Shown here: piece by piece, positions 51,070 through 59,858 of the stretch
How positions within the stretch are numbered: the stretch's first letter is position 1
Layout: every line of letters begins with the position of its first letter
From: Nitrospirota bacterium
GTDB lineage: Bacteria > Nitrospirota > Leptospirillia > Leptospirillales > Leptospirillaceae
Length of the DNA stretch: 64,000 bases
Reading direction: 5' to 3'
Assembly (NCBI GenBank): GCA_021801345.1
Contig: JAJYYA010000031.1
Location: 1-64,000, forward strand
The notes under the pieces: generated by a model
Database searches by the model: none
The model's input: the letters and a program-made list of their open reading frames with translations, nothing else
What the model was told of the DNA's origin: nothing
Translations under genes and position numbers: made by a program

Positions 51070-51936
51070 TTGACAATCGAGGACGGACAGGGCTTCCAAA
51101 AGGGGCTCCGGATCATTGCTCAGGCCAACATCCTTCTTTCGTGTGTGATGTTGGGATATTTCCGCCCGAGGCTGTCTACTCCCCTTTTTGAGTTTCCCCT
51201 CCTCGCCACTCTCCATCTCTTTGTCCTCGGAGGGATCCTGCCCCTTCTGATGGAGCGCTGGTGCCCATTTTCCCGAACGTTTCGACTGGCCGTCCTTTTT
51301 TCCCTGAGCGGGACCGCCGTTCTCGTTGCGGGGTTTCTCCTGTACCCACGATCGCCTCTCCCGCTGGAGGGGGGCCTCCTCGTCAGCTCCGGCCTTCTCC
51401 TTGTTCTTCTGTCGATTCCCCGGGGAAGCCCGTCCTTTCTTTCTTGGGTCTTCTTTTGGATCGCATCTCTTTTGGGGATCTCTTTGGGAGGCGTCCTGGC
51501 AAGACCTGTGGTCGACCCCATTCCCTTCAGCGCGATCTCGGTTCACGCGATTATGGGAGCGGGAGTTGGTCTCTACGCCCTCTGCTGGATCGGCAGATCT
51601 TTCGGGCGATCCCTGTTTCGGGAGGGCGCACTCCTTCTTGCGACGGCTCTGGGGCTCTTTCTGGTTCTCCGGCACACTCTTGTCGACAGGACGATGGTGG
51701 TCTTTTCCCTGGGGGCACTCGGGATTCTCCTGGCGGAGATCCGGTGGGCGGGACGGATTCTGGCCCTTGTTCTTGCGGGGGGAGTCTCTGCCGCCGGCAT
51801 TGCCGGGCTGCTCCTCCCCGGGACTTGGGTCTCGGATTTGGCTGCGGTTTTTGTGCTGGGCGGGCTTGCGGGCCTTCTGCCAACGGTCAGCCGGCGATCG
51901 CCGAGACGACGGAATGCTGAGGTTCGGAAGCCATAG
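51070..51936 (+). CDS. Multi-span membrane protein of unknown function
   Basis: 288 residues almost wholly hydrophobic, with eight or nine spans (for example LATLHLFVLGGILPLLM, AVLFSLSGTAVLVAGFLL, GALLLATALGLFLVL). A conserved-looking HLFVLGG near residue 49 and SVHAIMGAGVGLYAL near 157 place histidines in spans, a feature of haem- or metal-binding membrane families, but I do not recognise one. TTG start 51070. Its last 50 bases overlap the 3' end of the convergent AAA-like gene. Confidence 0.7.
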   Translation: MTIEDGQGFQKGLRIIAQANILLSCVMLGYFRPRLSTPLFEFPLLATLHLFVLGGILPLLMERWCPFSRTFRLAVLFSLSGTAVLVAGFLLYPRSPLPLEGGLLVSSGLLLVLLSIPRGSPSFLSWVFFWIASLLGISLGGVLARPVVDPIPFSAISVHAIMGAGVGLYALCWIGRSFGRSLFREGALLLATALGLFLVLRHTLVDRTMVVFSLGALGILLAEIRWAGRILALVLAGGVSAAGIAGLLLPGTWVSDLAAVFVLGGLAGLLPTVSRRSPRRRNAEVRKP

Positions 51937-54900
51937 GGGCCCCTTCGGTGAGCTGGATCTGGTTGTCGACGATTCCGATGAGACGCGAACTCTCCGGGGT
52001 CATCCCCGCGGCGGCCTGCTCGAGATCCTTGAGCGCGGGAAGCAGAAGGGATTGAGCCTTCCTCTGGAGCTGGGCAAGGGTGACCAGCGCAGGATCGAGC
52101 TGATAGGCAATGAAGGCCGGGACCTCCGGATCGACATCGAGAAACCCCTGAAGAGGATGGGTGGCAAGGAAGTCGCTGAGCGTCTGGTAGACGGTTCTCC
52201 GGGCGAGGTCGATCAGATCGGCGTCGGTGTATGTGGGAAAGGGGACGATCAGGTCGAGGGTGTTCAAAAGCTCTCGTCCAAAGACCGGAAGATGGGCGAG
52301 CCGGCTGTTTTTTTCCGCAAGCTTGTCCAGGATCATGGCGGCGCGGTTGCCTCCCTTGATCTCCTCCATCTCGTCTCCGGAGAAGAGGGATGTTCCCAGG
52401 ATGAGCGTGCTCCTCGGAACTCCAAGGCGCTTCTTCCCGTTGCTCATGATCCCGTCGGCCACATACTCCTGGAGAAAGTCCCAGGCCGAGGGGTGGGCCT
52501 GCTCGATATTGTCGAGGTAGAGGACGGAGTCGGGGCGATCTTCGAGAACCGACAGAAGCCCGACCGGGACGGGGCTCGACGCCGTCGATCCCAGCGGACG
52601 CTGGAGCAGCATGCTGGCAAAGAGGCGGTCGGAGAAGAGCCCCATGTCCCGGACAACGAGGGAGGGCTTTTCCGGCGAGAGATACTTGGCCACGGCCTTG
52701 GCGGCCTCGAGCTTTCCCGTTCCGCGGGGGCCGGAAAACAGGAAGGCCCCGAGTAGTCCCGAGCCGCCTTTTTTGATTCCGTACCGGCCGGCTTCGAGGA
52801 TGGAGCGGACCTCGATCTGGGTCTCCGGGCGTCCCGGATAGCCCGGAAGTGCCTCTGCGGGGGGCTGTGCCATGAGAAAGTGCAGCCCCGATTCCATCTC
52901 TTCTGTCCCCCCCTCGACGGCTTCCGCCGCAGGCTCTTCGGTATGGTCGAACTCCGCAAAGTTGATCTTGTCTGGTTCGACGCCTTCGAGAACCTTCCCC
53001 AGAGCAAACTCCTCGAGTTCGGAAAAGAGCGATCGGCCGAGTTCGGCAAGGTCGAGCAGGGAGGAGAATCTCCGGGCAATGAAGGGGTCGATCTTATTGA
53101 CATCGTCGGCTCCCCCGATGAGCCAGACGTTTTTGTCCTCGTTGGCCTGGGAGAGCTCCATGACCTTTTGGTTATAAAGCTCCCCGTGGTAGCCGTAGTT
53201 GGAGAGCTGAACCTTGGGAAAGAGTTCTTCGACGGGATCGACGAAGACGGTCGAGGGACGGTGTTTCCGGCTCCTGAGCAAAAGGTTCCGGAACTCCGTT
53301 CCATCGAGACGCTTCTCGTCGGGTGTCGTCATGAAGGTGTAGCCGACGATCGTGGAGAGTCTCTCGGCAATCTGCCGCCGGATTGTGCGGTTTCGGCCGA
53401 TGATCAGGATCGATTCATGAGACTTCTTCTGACGTCCGGAAAAGAGTTCGCTCGTCCGACGAATCAAGAACGGCGCCATCGTGTCGTCGTTGAGGCGTGC
53501 TCGAACCCGTTCCATGGGCCCTGCCGTCGGGTCCTTCCAGTTCTGGGCCTTTCTCCGGATCGAGACGTCGATATCGAGCTGACGCAAGGCGCGACGGAGC
53601 TTTCGTGCATAGTCGACGGCGTGGATGACGACCTCCCGTATGTCCTCTGCGGCAAATCCTTGCATCAGGGCAGAAAGCTTGCCCAGGTCGAAGCCCTGGA
53701 TCATCTCTGCGGTCAGAAGAGGGACGCTTCCCGGAAGGAGCTCGTTCTTCTTGGCCTCTTCGAGGAGGAATCTCCCGAGAAGGGTCTTCCTCATCTCGAT
53801 GTCCGGCATGGGAATCGGGATCGTCCAGTGAATGATGGGAGGGGTGACGAAGGTCTTGGGCAACTCGTCGGGATGGTCGGCCGAGGTGATGAGAAGATGG
53901 GTCCTGTTCTTTGCCAGTCTTAAAAGAAAGCTCTGGAGGTTGTGGAGACCCTGGGGATTTCCCTGGGCGGCTTTGATGAGATCCCCGTAGTTTTCGATGT
54001 AGATCACGAGGGGGTTAAAGGGTTTTATCTTGAAGAGAAAGCCCTTCCAGTGGTTTTCAAAGCCCTGAGCGTCAAGGGTGAGGAGCGAGTCGAGGATGAG
54101 GTTAAAGAGGGGACGCTTGTACTCTCCGGCCAGGGCGCGGACGAAGATGGTGCGTCCGATCCCGGACGATCCCGTCAGGAGAATCCCGTTAGGAACGGCG
54201 CCGACCGCCTTCTGGGCATTGGTTACCTGATAGAGGATCTGGGCCATTTCGCTCTTGACCTCGGGGTTCCCGGCAAGCTGGGCGAAGTCCTCGGCGGGGA
54301 CAAGAAGCTTGGTCTTCGTGGCGGCATGTTCGTCGTCGGAGATTCCCATGCGGAAAAGGGCGACCAGGGAGAGAATGGTGGCCCCCAGAAGCCAGCCGGC
54401 CCCCGTGCCCATGCTAATGAGTGAGACGATCCCTGATGTGCTGGCGATGGTTGCTCCGGCGACGAGGAAGAATCCTCCGTAAACAATGGCGGAGCTCCAG
54501 AAGTAGATCGCCTTGGGGGCCATGCGGACCGGGTTCGGCTTGAAGATGATCTCCCCTTCGGCATTTTCCGAATGAACCTGTGAGGGAATGAGAAGAAAGC
54601 ACAGGGAGGCCAGAAGGGTCACTCCTCCGAGGATCCAGAGGGCCATGGCAAGTGAGCCGGGCTGGGAGCGGAAGGCCGTTCCTCCGATCATCGCGCAGAG
54701 AGCGATGAAGCTCCATGTGACCACGAAGGAGAAGGAAGGGGGAGGGATCCCCTGGCCCCCCTTGCTCTTCTTTTTTTTCGACAGATAGGGGCGTCCGAGA
54801 TTTCTCCCGATCCCGGCTAAAACGACGGCATGAAGAAGCAGGACCAGGAGGATGACGAGGCTTGCCATCAGGGGCATCTGGTTGTAGAGCGGGTCGATCT

Positions 54901-54970
54901 CGTGTCGGAAGAAGAGCGCGGCGGAGACCCAGCTAAGCCCCACGAACATGATAATGATGGGCTGAATCAT
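51887..54970 (-). CDS. Membrane-anchored protein with three degenerate AAA+ modules
   Basis: 1027 residues. About six membrane spans between 2 and 207, then three ATPase-like modules. Module 1 (about 218-460): GSSGIGRT at 267-274 in place of Walker A (R for K), IEN at 325-327 in place of DE, sensor-like ITSADHPDEL. Module 2 (about 519-650): IGRNRTIRR where a P-loop should be, FVDPVEE, sensor/arginine-like GGADDVNKIDPFIARRF. Module 3 (about 735-960), ClpB-like: GPRGTGKL at 747-754 (Lys kept, S/T lost), YLDNIEQAHP at 818-827 (N for the catalytic E). ATP hydrolysis therefore looks impaired throughout; binding may remain. ATG 54970 overlaps the uvrC stop by four bases. No family name is known to me. 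Confidence 0.85.
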   Translation of the reverse strand: MIQPIIIMFVGLSWVSAALFFRHEIDPLYNQMPLMASLVILLVLLLHAVVLAGIGRNLGRPYLSKKKKSKGGQGIPPPSFSFVVTWSFIALCAMIGGTAFRSQPGSLAMALWILGGVTLLASLCFLLIPSQVHSENAEGEIIFKPNPVRMAPKAIYFWSSAIVYGGFFLVAGATIASTSGIVSLISMGTGAGWLLGATILSLVALFRMGISDDEHAATKTKLLVPAEDFAQLAGNPEVKSEMAQILYQVTNAQKAVGAVPNGILLTGSSGIGRTIFVRALAGEYKRPLFNLILDSLLTLDAQGFENHWKGFLFKIKPFNPLVIYIENYGDLIKAAQGNPQGLHNLQSFLLRLAKNRTHLLITSADHPDELPKTFVTPPIIHWTIPIPMPDIEMRKTLLGRFLLEEAKKNELLPGSVPLLTAEMIQGFDLGKLSALMQGFAAEDIREVVIHAVDYARKLRRALRQLDIDVSIRRKAQNWKDPTAGPMERVRARLNDDTMAPFLIRRTSELFSGRQKKSHESILIIGRNRTIRRQIAERLSTIVGYTFMTTPDEKRLDGTEFRNLLLRSRKHRPSTVFVDPVEELFPKVQLSNYGYHGELYNQKVMELSQANEDKNVWLIGGADDVNKIDPFIARRFSSLLDLAELGRSLFSELEEFALGKVLEGVEPDKINFAEFDHTEEPAAEAVEGGTEEMESGLHFLMAQPPAEALPGYPGRPETQIEVRSILEAGRYGIKKGGSGLLGAFLFSGPRGTGKLEAAKAVAKYLSPEKPSLVVRDMGLFSDRLFASMLLQRPLGSTASSPVPVGLLSVLEDRPDSVLYLDNIEQAHPSAWDFLQEYVADGIMSNGKKRLGVPRSTLILGTSLFSGDEMEEIKGGNRAAMILDKLAEKNSRLAHLPVFGRELLNTLDLIVPFPTYTDADLIDLARRTVYQTLSDFLATHPLQGFLDVDPEVPAFIAYQLDPALVTLAQLQRKAQSLLLPALKDLEQAAAGMTPESSRLIGIVDNQIQLTEGAPMASEPQHSVVSAIAG

Positions 54971-56841
54971 GGCGTTTCCCCGGGAAGAAGGGGAAGGCCG
55001 GGAGGCTCCTGGCCCCCCAAGTGTTCTGCGATCCGGGCGGCAAGGGCGACGGAAATGGCCCCTTTCTTGGCGATCGTGTCGGCATCGGCTCCCCGGAGGG
55101 CCTCCACCGAACCGAAGGCCACGAGAAGCTGCTTTTCGCGGGAGGGGCCGATCCCCGGGATGTCGAGAAGTCTCGACCGGGTCAAGGCCTCCTCCCGGAG
55201 CTTCCGGTGGTAGGTGATGGCGAAACGGTGAGCCTCGTCGCGGACCCTCATCAAAAGAAGTGTCGCCGGGCGATGGGGGGGAAGGATCAGGGGGGCGTCG
55301 AACTCCGGGGCGACGAGCCGTTCGAGGTGGCCCGTCCGGCTTCGCTCCTTGGCGATTCCCATCACCTGTCGGGGAACGGGTGTTCGACCGATCTGGTGGA
55401 GTGCGGAAAGGGCGGCCCGGAGCTGGGGAAGTCCCCCGTCGATCAGGAGAAGGTCGGGAAGGGGACGGTCGTCGAAGTGGCGGGAAAGCACCTCGGCAAG
55501 CATTCTGAAGTCGTCCTGTCCCCGGTCGTAACGGATCCTGAACCTCCGGTAGAGGGATTTGTCGGGAAGGCCGTCCGTAAAGACGACGAGCGAGGCGACG
55601 GGAAAGGAGTCTCCCGTATTCGAGATGTCGACGCATCCAATCGTCGCGGGGATTCTGGAAAGACCAAGCATCTCCCGGACCTCTTCCAGGGCTCGGAAGA
55701 GGTCCTCCCTGCTCTTTCCCCGTTCTCTCAGTGCCTCTCTGGCATTGTTTTGTGCGAGCTCTACCACGGTCTTCCTCTCTCCTCGCCTGGGGGAATTCAC
55801 GACGACCTTTGCACCTTTCTTTTCGGCCATCCATCCGAGGTTCTTGAGCCCCTCCTCTGAAAGGGGGTGGGAGAGAAGGATCTCGTCCGGCAGGGCGGTG
55901 GTCTCCTGGGAGTAGTGCTGCTCGAGAAAGGCGAGAAGGATCTCTTCCGGATTGTCGAGGTCGTGGTTCTTTATATGGACCTCCCGGCGGCCGGCGATTC
56001 GGCCGTTTCTGACGGAAAGAAGCTGGATCTGGGCGGCCCCGTCAAGCGTCTCGAGGGCAATTGCATCGAGGGGATGCATGACGGTGAACTCGACCGTCTG
56101 GCGCTCGAGGACGGTCCGGACGCTCTCGAGCCGGTGCTTTGCCCGGGCAGCCTTTTCGAAGTCGAGATTCTTGGCGTGTCGGACCATCTCGTTGTGGAGA
56201 AGGGCTTCAAGATCCGTGTTCTTGCCCTCGAGAAAGAGGCGGACCCCATCGGCCATCGTCCGGTAGTCCTCTCGGGAGACCAGGCCGGCACAGGGTCCAA
56301 GGCATCGGCCGATCTGGTATTCGATACAGGGTCTGTCGATCGTCTTTCCCAGGTCGAGAGAGCATGTGGCGAGGGGGAAGTTGCGGGAGATCATGCCAAG
56401 AGTCTCCCGGAGGGCGCCCGGGTTGGCGTAGGGTCCGAACGTGAGGTCCTGTCCCCGCGTGACCCTTCGGGTGACCGAAAGGCGAGGAAAGTCTTCGGAG
56501 TAGGAGAAGCGGAGGTAGGGGTAGGTCTTGTCGTCCCGAAAGAGAACGTTGAATCGAGGCCGGTATTTCTTGATCAGGGTGTTTTCGAGGATGAGCGCGT
56601 CGAGCTCGCTCCGGGTTACCATGGTCTCGATATTGGTGACTTTCTCGGTCATCTTGCGAATGCGGGGGGATGTGGGGCGGGTCTTCTGGAAGTAGGAGCG
56701 GACCCGGTCCTTCAGGCACTTGGACTTTCCCACATAAAGGACCTCTCCGGCGTCGTCCTTCATGAGGTAAACCCCGGGAGAGTCGGGAAGGAGCCGGAGC
56801 TTCTCCTCGAGAAGAAAGGGCGTCTGGTCGTCCTTGTCCAT
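54967..56841 (-). CDS. uvrC: Excinuclease ABC subunit C
   Basis: Makes both incisions in nucleotide excision repair with UvrAB. Seen: GIY-YIG nuclease (about 12-95; PGVYLMKDDAG, VLYVGKSKCLKDRV), the UVR region around residue 210 that binds UvrB, the RNase H-like C-nuclease with GCVDISNTGDSFPVAS, and a closing helix-hairpin-helix pair (LDIPGIGPSREKQLL, FGSVEALRGA); 624 residues. The start ATG 56841 is followed downstream in the transcript by the membrane AAA-like gene with a 4-base overlap. The promoter for this strand was not identified. Confidence 0.95.
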   Translation of the reverse strand: MDKDDQTPFLLEEKLRLLPDSPGVYLMKDDAGEVLYVGKSKCLKDRVRSYFQKTRPTSPRIRKMTEKVTNIETMVTRSELDALILENTLIKKYRPRFNVLFRDDKTYPYLRFSYSEDFPRLSVTRRVTRGQDLTFGPYANPGALRETLGMISRNFPLATCSLDLGKTIDRPCIEYQIGRCLGPCAGLVSREDYRTMADGVRLFLEGKNTDLEALLHNEMVRHAKNLDFEKAARAKHRLESVRTVLERQTVEFTVMHPLDAIALETLDGAAQIQLLSVRNGRIAGRREVHIKNHDLDNPEEILLAFLEQHYSQETTALPDEILLSHPLSEEGLKNLGWMAEKKGAKVVVNSPRRGERKTVVELAQNNAREALRERGKSREDLFRALEEVREMLGLSRIPATIGCVDISNTGDSFPVASLVVFTDGLPDKSLYRRFRIRYDRGQDDFRMLAEVLSRHFDDRPLPDLLLIDGGLPQLRAALSALHQIGRTPVPRQVMGIAKERSRTGHLERLVAPEFDAPLILPPHRPATLLLMRVRDEAHRFAITYHRKLREEALTRSRLLDIPGIGPSREKQLLVAFGSVEALRGADADTIAKKGAISVALAARIAEHLGGQEPPGLPLLPGETP

Positions 56842-56862
56842 GAAAAGCCTCCCGGTCGGCTA

Positions 56863-56892
56863 TTGTCGGAAAAGAGTCGGGTCTCTTATAAT
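56863..56892 (+). promoter_or_regulatory. Promoter upstream of the 92-residue membrane protein gene
   Basis: TTGTCG (56863-56868), 18-base spacer, exact TATAAT (56887-56892). Transcription would begin near 56899, leaving a GC-rich leader of about 160 bases in which I see no gene or known RNA. Confidence 0.6.
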
Positions 56893-57059
56893 CATTACAA
56901 GGATAGAAAAAGACGGAGGCGGGACCGGCCCGTATTCCTTCCGGGCTTTTGTGCCGGCCCCGGATCTGGCCCCGGCCGATGGTCCCTCAGGACCCCCGCC
57001 GAGCCCATCCGGCATCGTCTTATTGTACCACGTCGCCCCTTCGGGGTAAGGAGGGCCCA

Positions 57060-57338
57060 ATGGTCCAGGATCAGGAGAAACGACCTCCGACAGTGCCCGA
57101 AGCGCCTCTCGAAAACACGTCCGAAAGCGGCGAACCCTCCCCCCTCCTTTCGGAGCCCATGACCGGGAGGGAATGGTGGGGTCTCGCCCGCTATTTTTTG
57201 GGGGGATTGGCCGTGGCCCTCTTTTTTTTCTTTATGATGGCCAACGGTCCGAAAGGGGTCCTTGTGGGAGGGGTTTCGCTTCTGGCAGGTCTTCTGGTCT
57301 GGGTGGTCTACCGATTTGTCTTCCGCGAGGTGGACTAG
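57060..57338 (+). CDS. Small two-span membrane protein
   Basis: 92 residues: a Pro/Glu-rich cytoplasmic N-terminus of about 40, the segment MTGREWWGLARYF, and two membrane spans (about 48-66 and 70-86) joined by ANGPKGV. No family recognised. ATG 57060 has AAGGAGG five bases upstream and a good promoter further up. It is convergent with ftsY, 39 bases apart. Confidence 0.65.
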   Translation: MVQDQEKRPPTVPEAPLENTSESGEPSPLLSEPMTGREWWGLARYFLGGLAVALFFFFMMANGPKGVLVGGVSLLAGLLVWVVYRFVFREVD

Positions 57339-57377
57339 GAATCACCTTCCAACCCCCGTCTCCGGCCTCTTTTCGGG

Positions 57378-58289
57378 TCACTCCTGCCGCAGGATGGAGC
57401 GAACGAAGAGCCGCGGATCGAAAGGCAGAAGATCGTCGGCCTTTTCTCCGACCCCGATGAACCGGACGGGGATCCGGTGGCGTCGGGCCAGGGCGACGGC
57501 GACCCCGCCCTTCGAGGTTCCGTCGAGCTTGGTGAGGACCAGCCCGGAGATCGGGGCGATCTTCATGAATTCGTCGAGTTGGGAGAGTGCGTTCTGGCCG
57601 ATGGTGGCGTCGAGGACTAAGAGGATTTCGACGGGGGAGTCCGGCGCCTCCCGGCTTACCACCGAGCCGATCTTCTTGAGTTCGGCCATCAGGTTCTGCT
57701 TGTTCTGAAGACGACCTGCGGTATCGATGATTGCGAGGTCGAGCCCCCGGGCCCGGGCAGCTTTGACGGTATCGAAGGCGACCGATGCGGGGTCGGCGCC
57801 GGGCTTCTGGTGGACGACGGGAACGTCGAGCCGTTCGCCCCACTTGATGAGCTGCTCGATCGCCGCCGCACGGAAGGTGTCCGCCGCTCCGAGGATGACC
57901 GATTTCCCCTCCCCCTTGAACCGGGCGGCAAGCTTTCCGGTCGTTGTGGTCTTTCCCACTCCGTTGACCCCCACCATGAGAAGGACAAGCGGTGCAGGAC
58001 GGGCAGGATCCTCCCAGGGCGGCGGGACATCGGGAAAAAGGGCCGACATCGTCTCCTCGAGATGGGCGAGGCTCAGAGCGGGGGAGGCGGGGGATGTGGC
58101 CTTCTCCCAACTCCTGAGGTCCTCAACGATCTCTTTTGCAACGATCGGGCCGACATCCGCGGAGATGAGGATCTCCTCAAGCTCCTGATAGAAGCCCGGG
58201 TCTCGCCGGTGAAAGAGCGACTCGACTGACCGGGCGACCTTGTCGCGGGTCTTCTGAAGGCCCTGCCTGATCTTTTCCAAAAATCCCAT
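57378..58289 (-). CDS. ftsY: Signal recognition particle receptor FtsY
   Basis: GTPase that docks ribosome-SRP complexes at the membrane. 303 residues with a short N domain and no long acidic A domain. Seen: GVNGVGKTTTTGKLA (G1), AADTFRAAA, DTAGRLQNK (G3), TKLDGTSKGG (G4) and GVGEKADDLLPFD. Its start shares one base with the ybeY stop, so it is the last gene of usp-phoH-ybeY-ftsY. Confidence 0.96.
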   Translation of the reverse strand: MGFLEKIRQGLQKTRDKVARSVESLFHRRDPGFYQELEEILISADVGPIVAKEIVEDLRSWEKATSPASPALSLAHLEETMSALFPDVPPPWEDPARPAPLVLLMVGVNGVGKTTTTGKLAARFKGEGKSVILGAADTFRAAAIEQLIKWGERLDVPVVHQKPGADPASVAFDTVKAARARGLDLAIIDTAGRLQNKQNLMAELKKIGSVVSREAPDSPVEILLVLDATIGQNALSQLDEFMKIAPISGLVLTKLDGTSKGGVAVALARRHRIPVRFIGVGEKADDLLPFDPRLFVRSILRQE

Positions 58290-58834
58290 CAGACCGTCTT
58301 TCTCCGTTTTTGCGCGCGGTTTTCTTCGGGCATCGTGTCCTTAGCTCCCTCTCCGGGAATCTTTCCCGTCACATGTCTTAGCGCCTCCGGACGACCTTCC
58401 CTCTCCCGGATCTCCCGGGCGGCCTTCTCTTCGGCCTTCTTCATGAGGCGCAGCTCCTTGTCGCCCTTTTCGTGGTCGTAGCCCAGAAGATGGCAGATCC
58501 CGTGGATGGCGAGGTTGGTGATCTCGTCATCCGGCGGGATGCCGGCCTCTCTGGCCTGACGGAAGGCCCGGGGAAGGGAGATCACGATCTCTCCCAAAAA
58601 ACGTTCCCCCTTCCCGGGGGGCGCCGGGGGGCCTTCGAAGGAAAGGACGTCGGTCGTGGCGCTTTTTCCCCGATAGGTCCGGTTGAGAAGGCGCATTCGT
58701 TTGTCGCCCACAAGAACGAGGGAGAGTGAGTCCTTGCCCCGCCGATGGGCCTCGAGTGTCCATCCGGCGTGGCGGACAAGGCGGTCACGGTCAAAGGAGT
58801 AGGTCCGCTGGAGGTTGAGAAGATCGACGGCCAT
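58289..58834 (-). CDS. ybeY: Endoribonuclease YbeY
   Basis: Single-strand RNase for 16S rRNA 3' end maturation and ribosome quality control. Seen: DVLSFEGPP, LGEIVISLPRA and the zinc motif HGICHLLGYDH (H-x3-H-x5-H); 181 residues including a C-terminal tail of about 40 charged residues beyond the core. I start at ATG 58834 with GAGG upstream; a longer frame overlaps phoH. It lies ten bases after phoH. Confidence 0.93.
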   Translation of the reverse strand: MAVDLLNLQRTYSFDRDRLVRHAGWTLEAHRRGKDSLSLVLVGDKRMRLLNRTYRGKSATTDVLSFEGPPAPPGKGERFLGEIVISLPRAFRQAREAGIPPDDEITNLAIHGICHLLGYDHEKGDKELRLMKKAEEKAAREIREREGRPEALRHVTGKIPGEGAKDTMPEENRAQKRRKTV

Positions 58835-58844
58835 CGGGGTTTCC

Positions 58845-59858
58845 TCAGGAAGGTTTCCGGGGGGTGCGGGGCGGCCGGGGGCGTTCCCTGTCGGACTTCT
58901 TACCGCCGGCCTCGTAGCGCTCGTAGGCCTTGACGATCTCCATGACCAGACGGTGGCGAACGACGTCGACATCGGAAAAATGGGTAAAGACAATCCCGTC
59001 GATCCCCTTTAGCACCTCCTGGGCCTCGATGAGGCCGCTGTAGCGGTCCTGGGGAAGGTCGATCTGGGTGGTGTCGCCGGTGATGACCGCCTTGGAGTTG
59101 AAGCCGATGCGGGTCAGGAACATCTTCATCTGCTCCACGGTCGCGTTCTGCGCCTCGTCGAGGATGACGAAGGAGTCGTTGAGCGTTCGTCCGCGCATGA
59201 AGGCCAGGGGGGCGATCTCGATCTCCCGCCGCTCCATCATCCGGTTCACCTTTTCTACGTCGATCATGTCGAAGAGGGCGTCGTAGAGAGGGCGAAGATA
59301 GGGGTTGATCTTCTCGGCGATGTCGCCGGGAAGAAAGCCCAGGCGTTCTCCGGCCTCGACGGCAGGACGCACCAGGATGATCCGCCGGAAGGCTCCCTTG
59401 AGAAGATGGTGGACGGCCAGCGCCACTGCCAGATAGGTCTTTCCCGTTCCCGCGGGGCCGATGCCGAAGACGATGTCCTTCGTTTTCATCGCCCGGATGT
59501 ATTCGAGCTGGTGGAGGCTTTTCGGAAAGATCACCCGTTTTTTACTGTTGATCGGAACATATTCGGAGAGAAGATCCTTGAGGGAGATGTGGGGCGAACT
59601 CCGGGAGACGGTGATCGCCTGTCGGATCTCCTCCTCCCGGATCGTGTACCCTGCCGCCATGAGAGAGGTCAGGTCGTCGATGACCCGTGATCCCTGCCGT
59701 ACAGCCTCCTCCTCCCCCACCATCGTGAGGACGAGTCCATTGACGGAGATGCGGAGCCGGAAGGCCTCCTCAAAAAGATGGATGTGCCGGTTCATCTCGC
59801 CGAGAAAGCCCGCCGTATCGAGATTGGGTGGAAGATCGAGGTTCTGTCGGATGGCCAT
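58845..59858 (-). CDS. phoH: PhoH-like ATPase (YbeZ)
   Basis: P-loop ATPase that teams with YbeY in RNA metabolism. Seen: GIGPAGTGKTYLAVALAV (Walker A, near residue 133), ILVRPAVEAGERLGFLPGD, FVILDEAQNAT (Walker B) and ITGDTTQIDLP; an N-terminal KH-like/R-binding region precedes it; 337 residues. ATG 59858 shares one base with the preceding usp stop. Confidence 0.94.
   Translation of the reverse strand: MAIRQNLDLPPNLDTAGFLGEMNRHIHLFEEAFRLRISVNGLVLTMVGEEEAVRQGSRVIDDLTSLMAAGYTIREEEIRQAITVSRSSPHISLKDLLSEYVPINSKKRVIFPKSLHQLEYIRAMKTKDIVFGIGPAGTGKTYLAVALAVHHLLKGAFRRIILVRPAVEAGERLGFLPGDIAEKINPYLRPLYDALFDMIDVEKVNRMMERREIEIAPLAFMRGRTLNDSFVILDEAQNATVEQMKMFLTRIGFNSKAVITGDTTQIDLPQDRYSGLIEAQEVLKGIDGIVFTHFSDVDVVRHRLVMEIVKAYERYEAGGKKSDRERPRPPRTPRKPS

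Noticed and set aside
54971-55834. Upstream extension of the AAA-like gene to 1315 codons
   Set aside because: The extension reads through uvrC in another frame and is Arg/Pro/Gly-rich; the membrane spans and ATG 54970 mark the true start.
56893-57059. Structured small RNA (for example SRP or 6S RNA) in the GC-rich leader
   Set aside because: I found no signature of SRP RNA, 6S RNA or RNase P and no clear overall fold.
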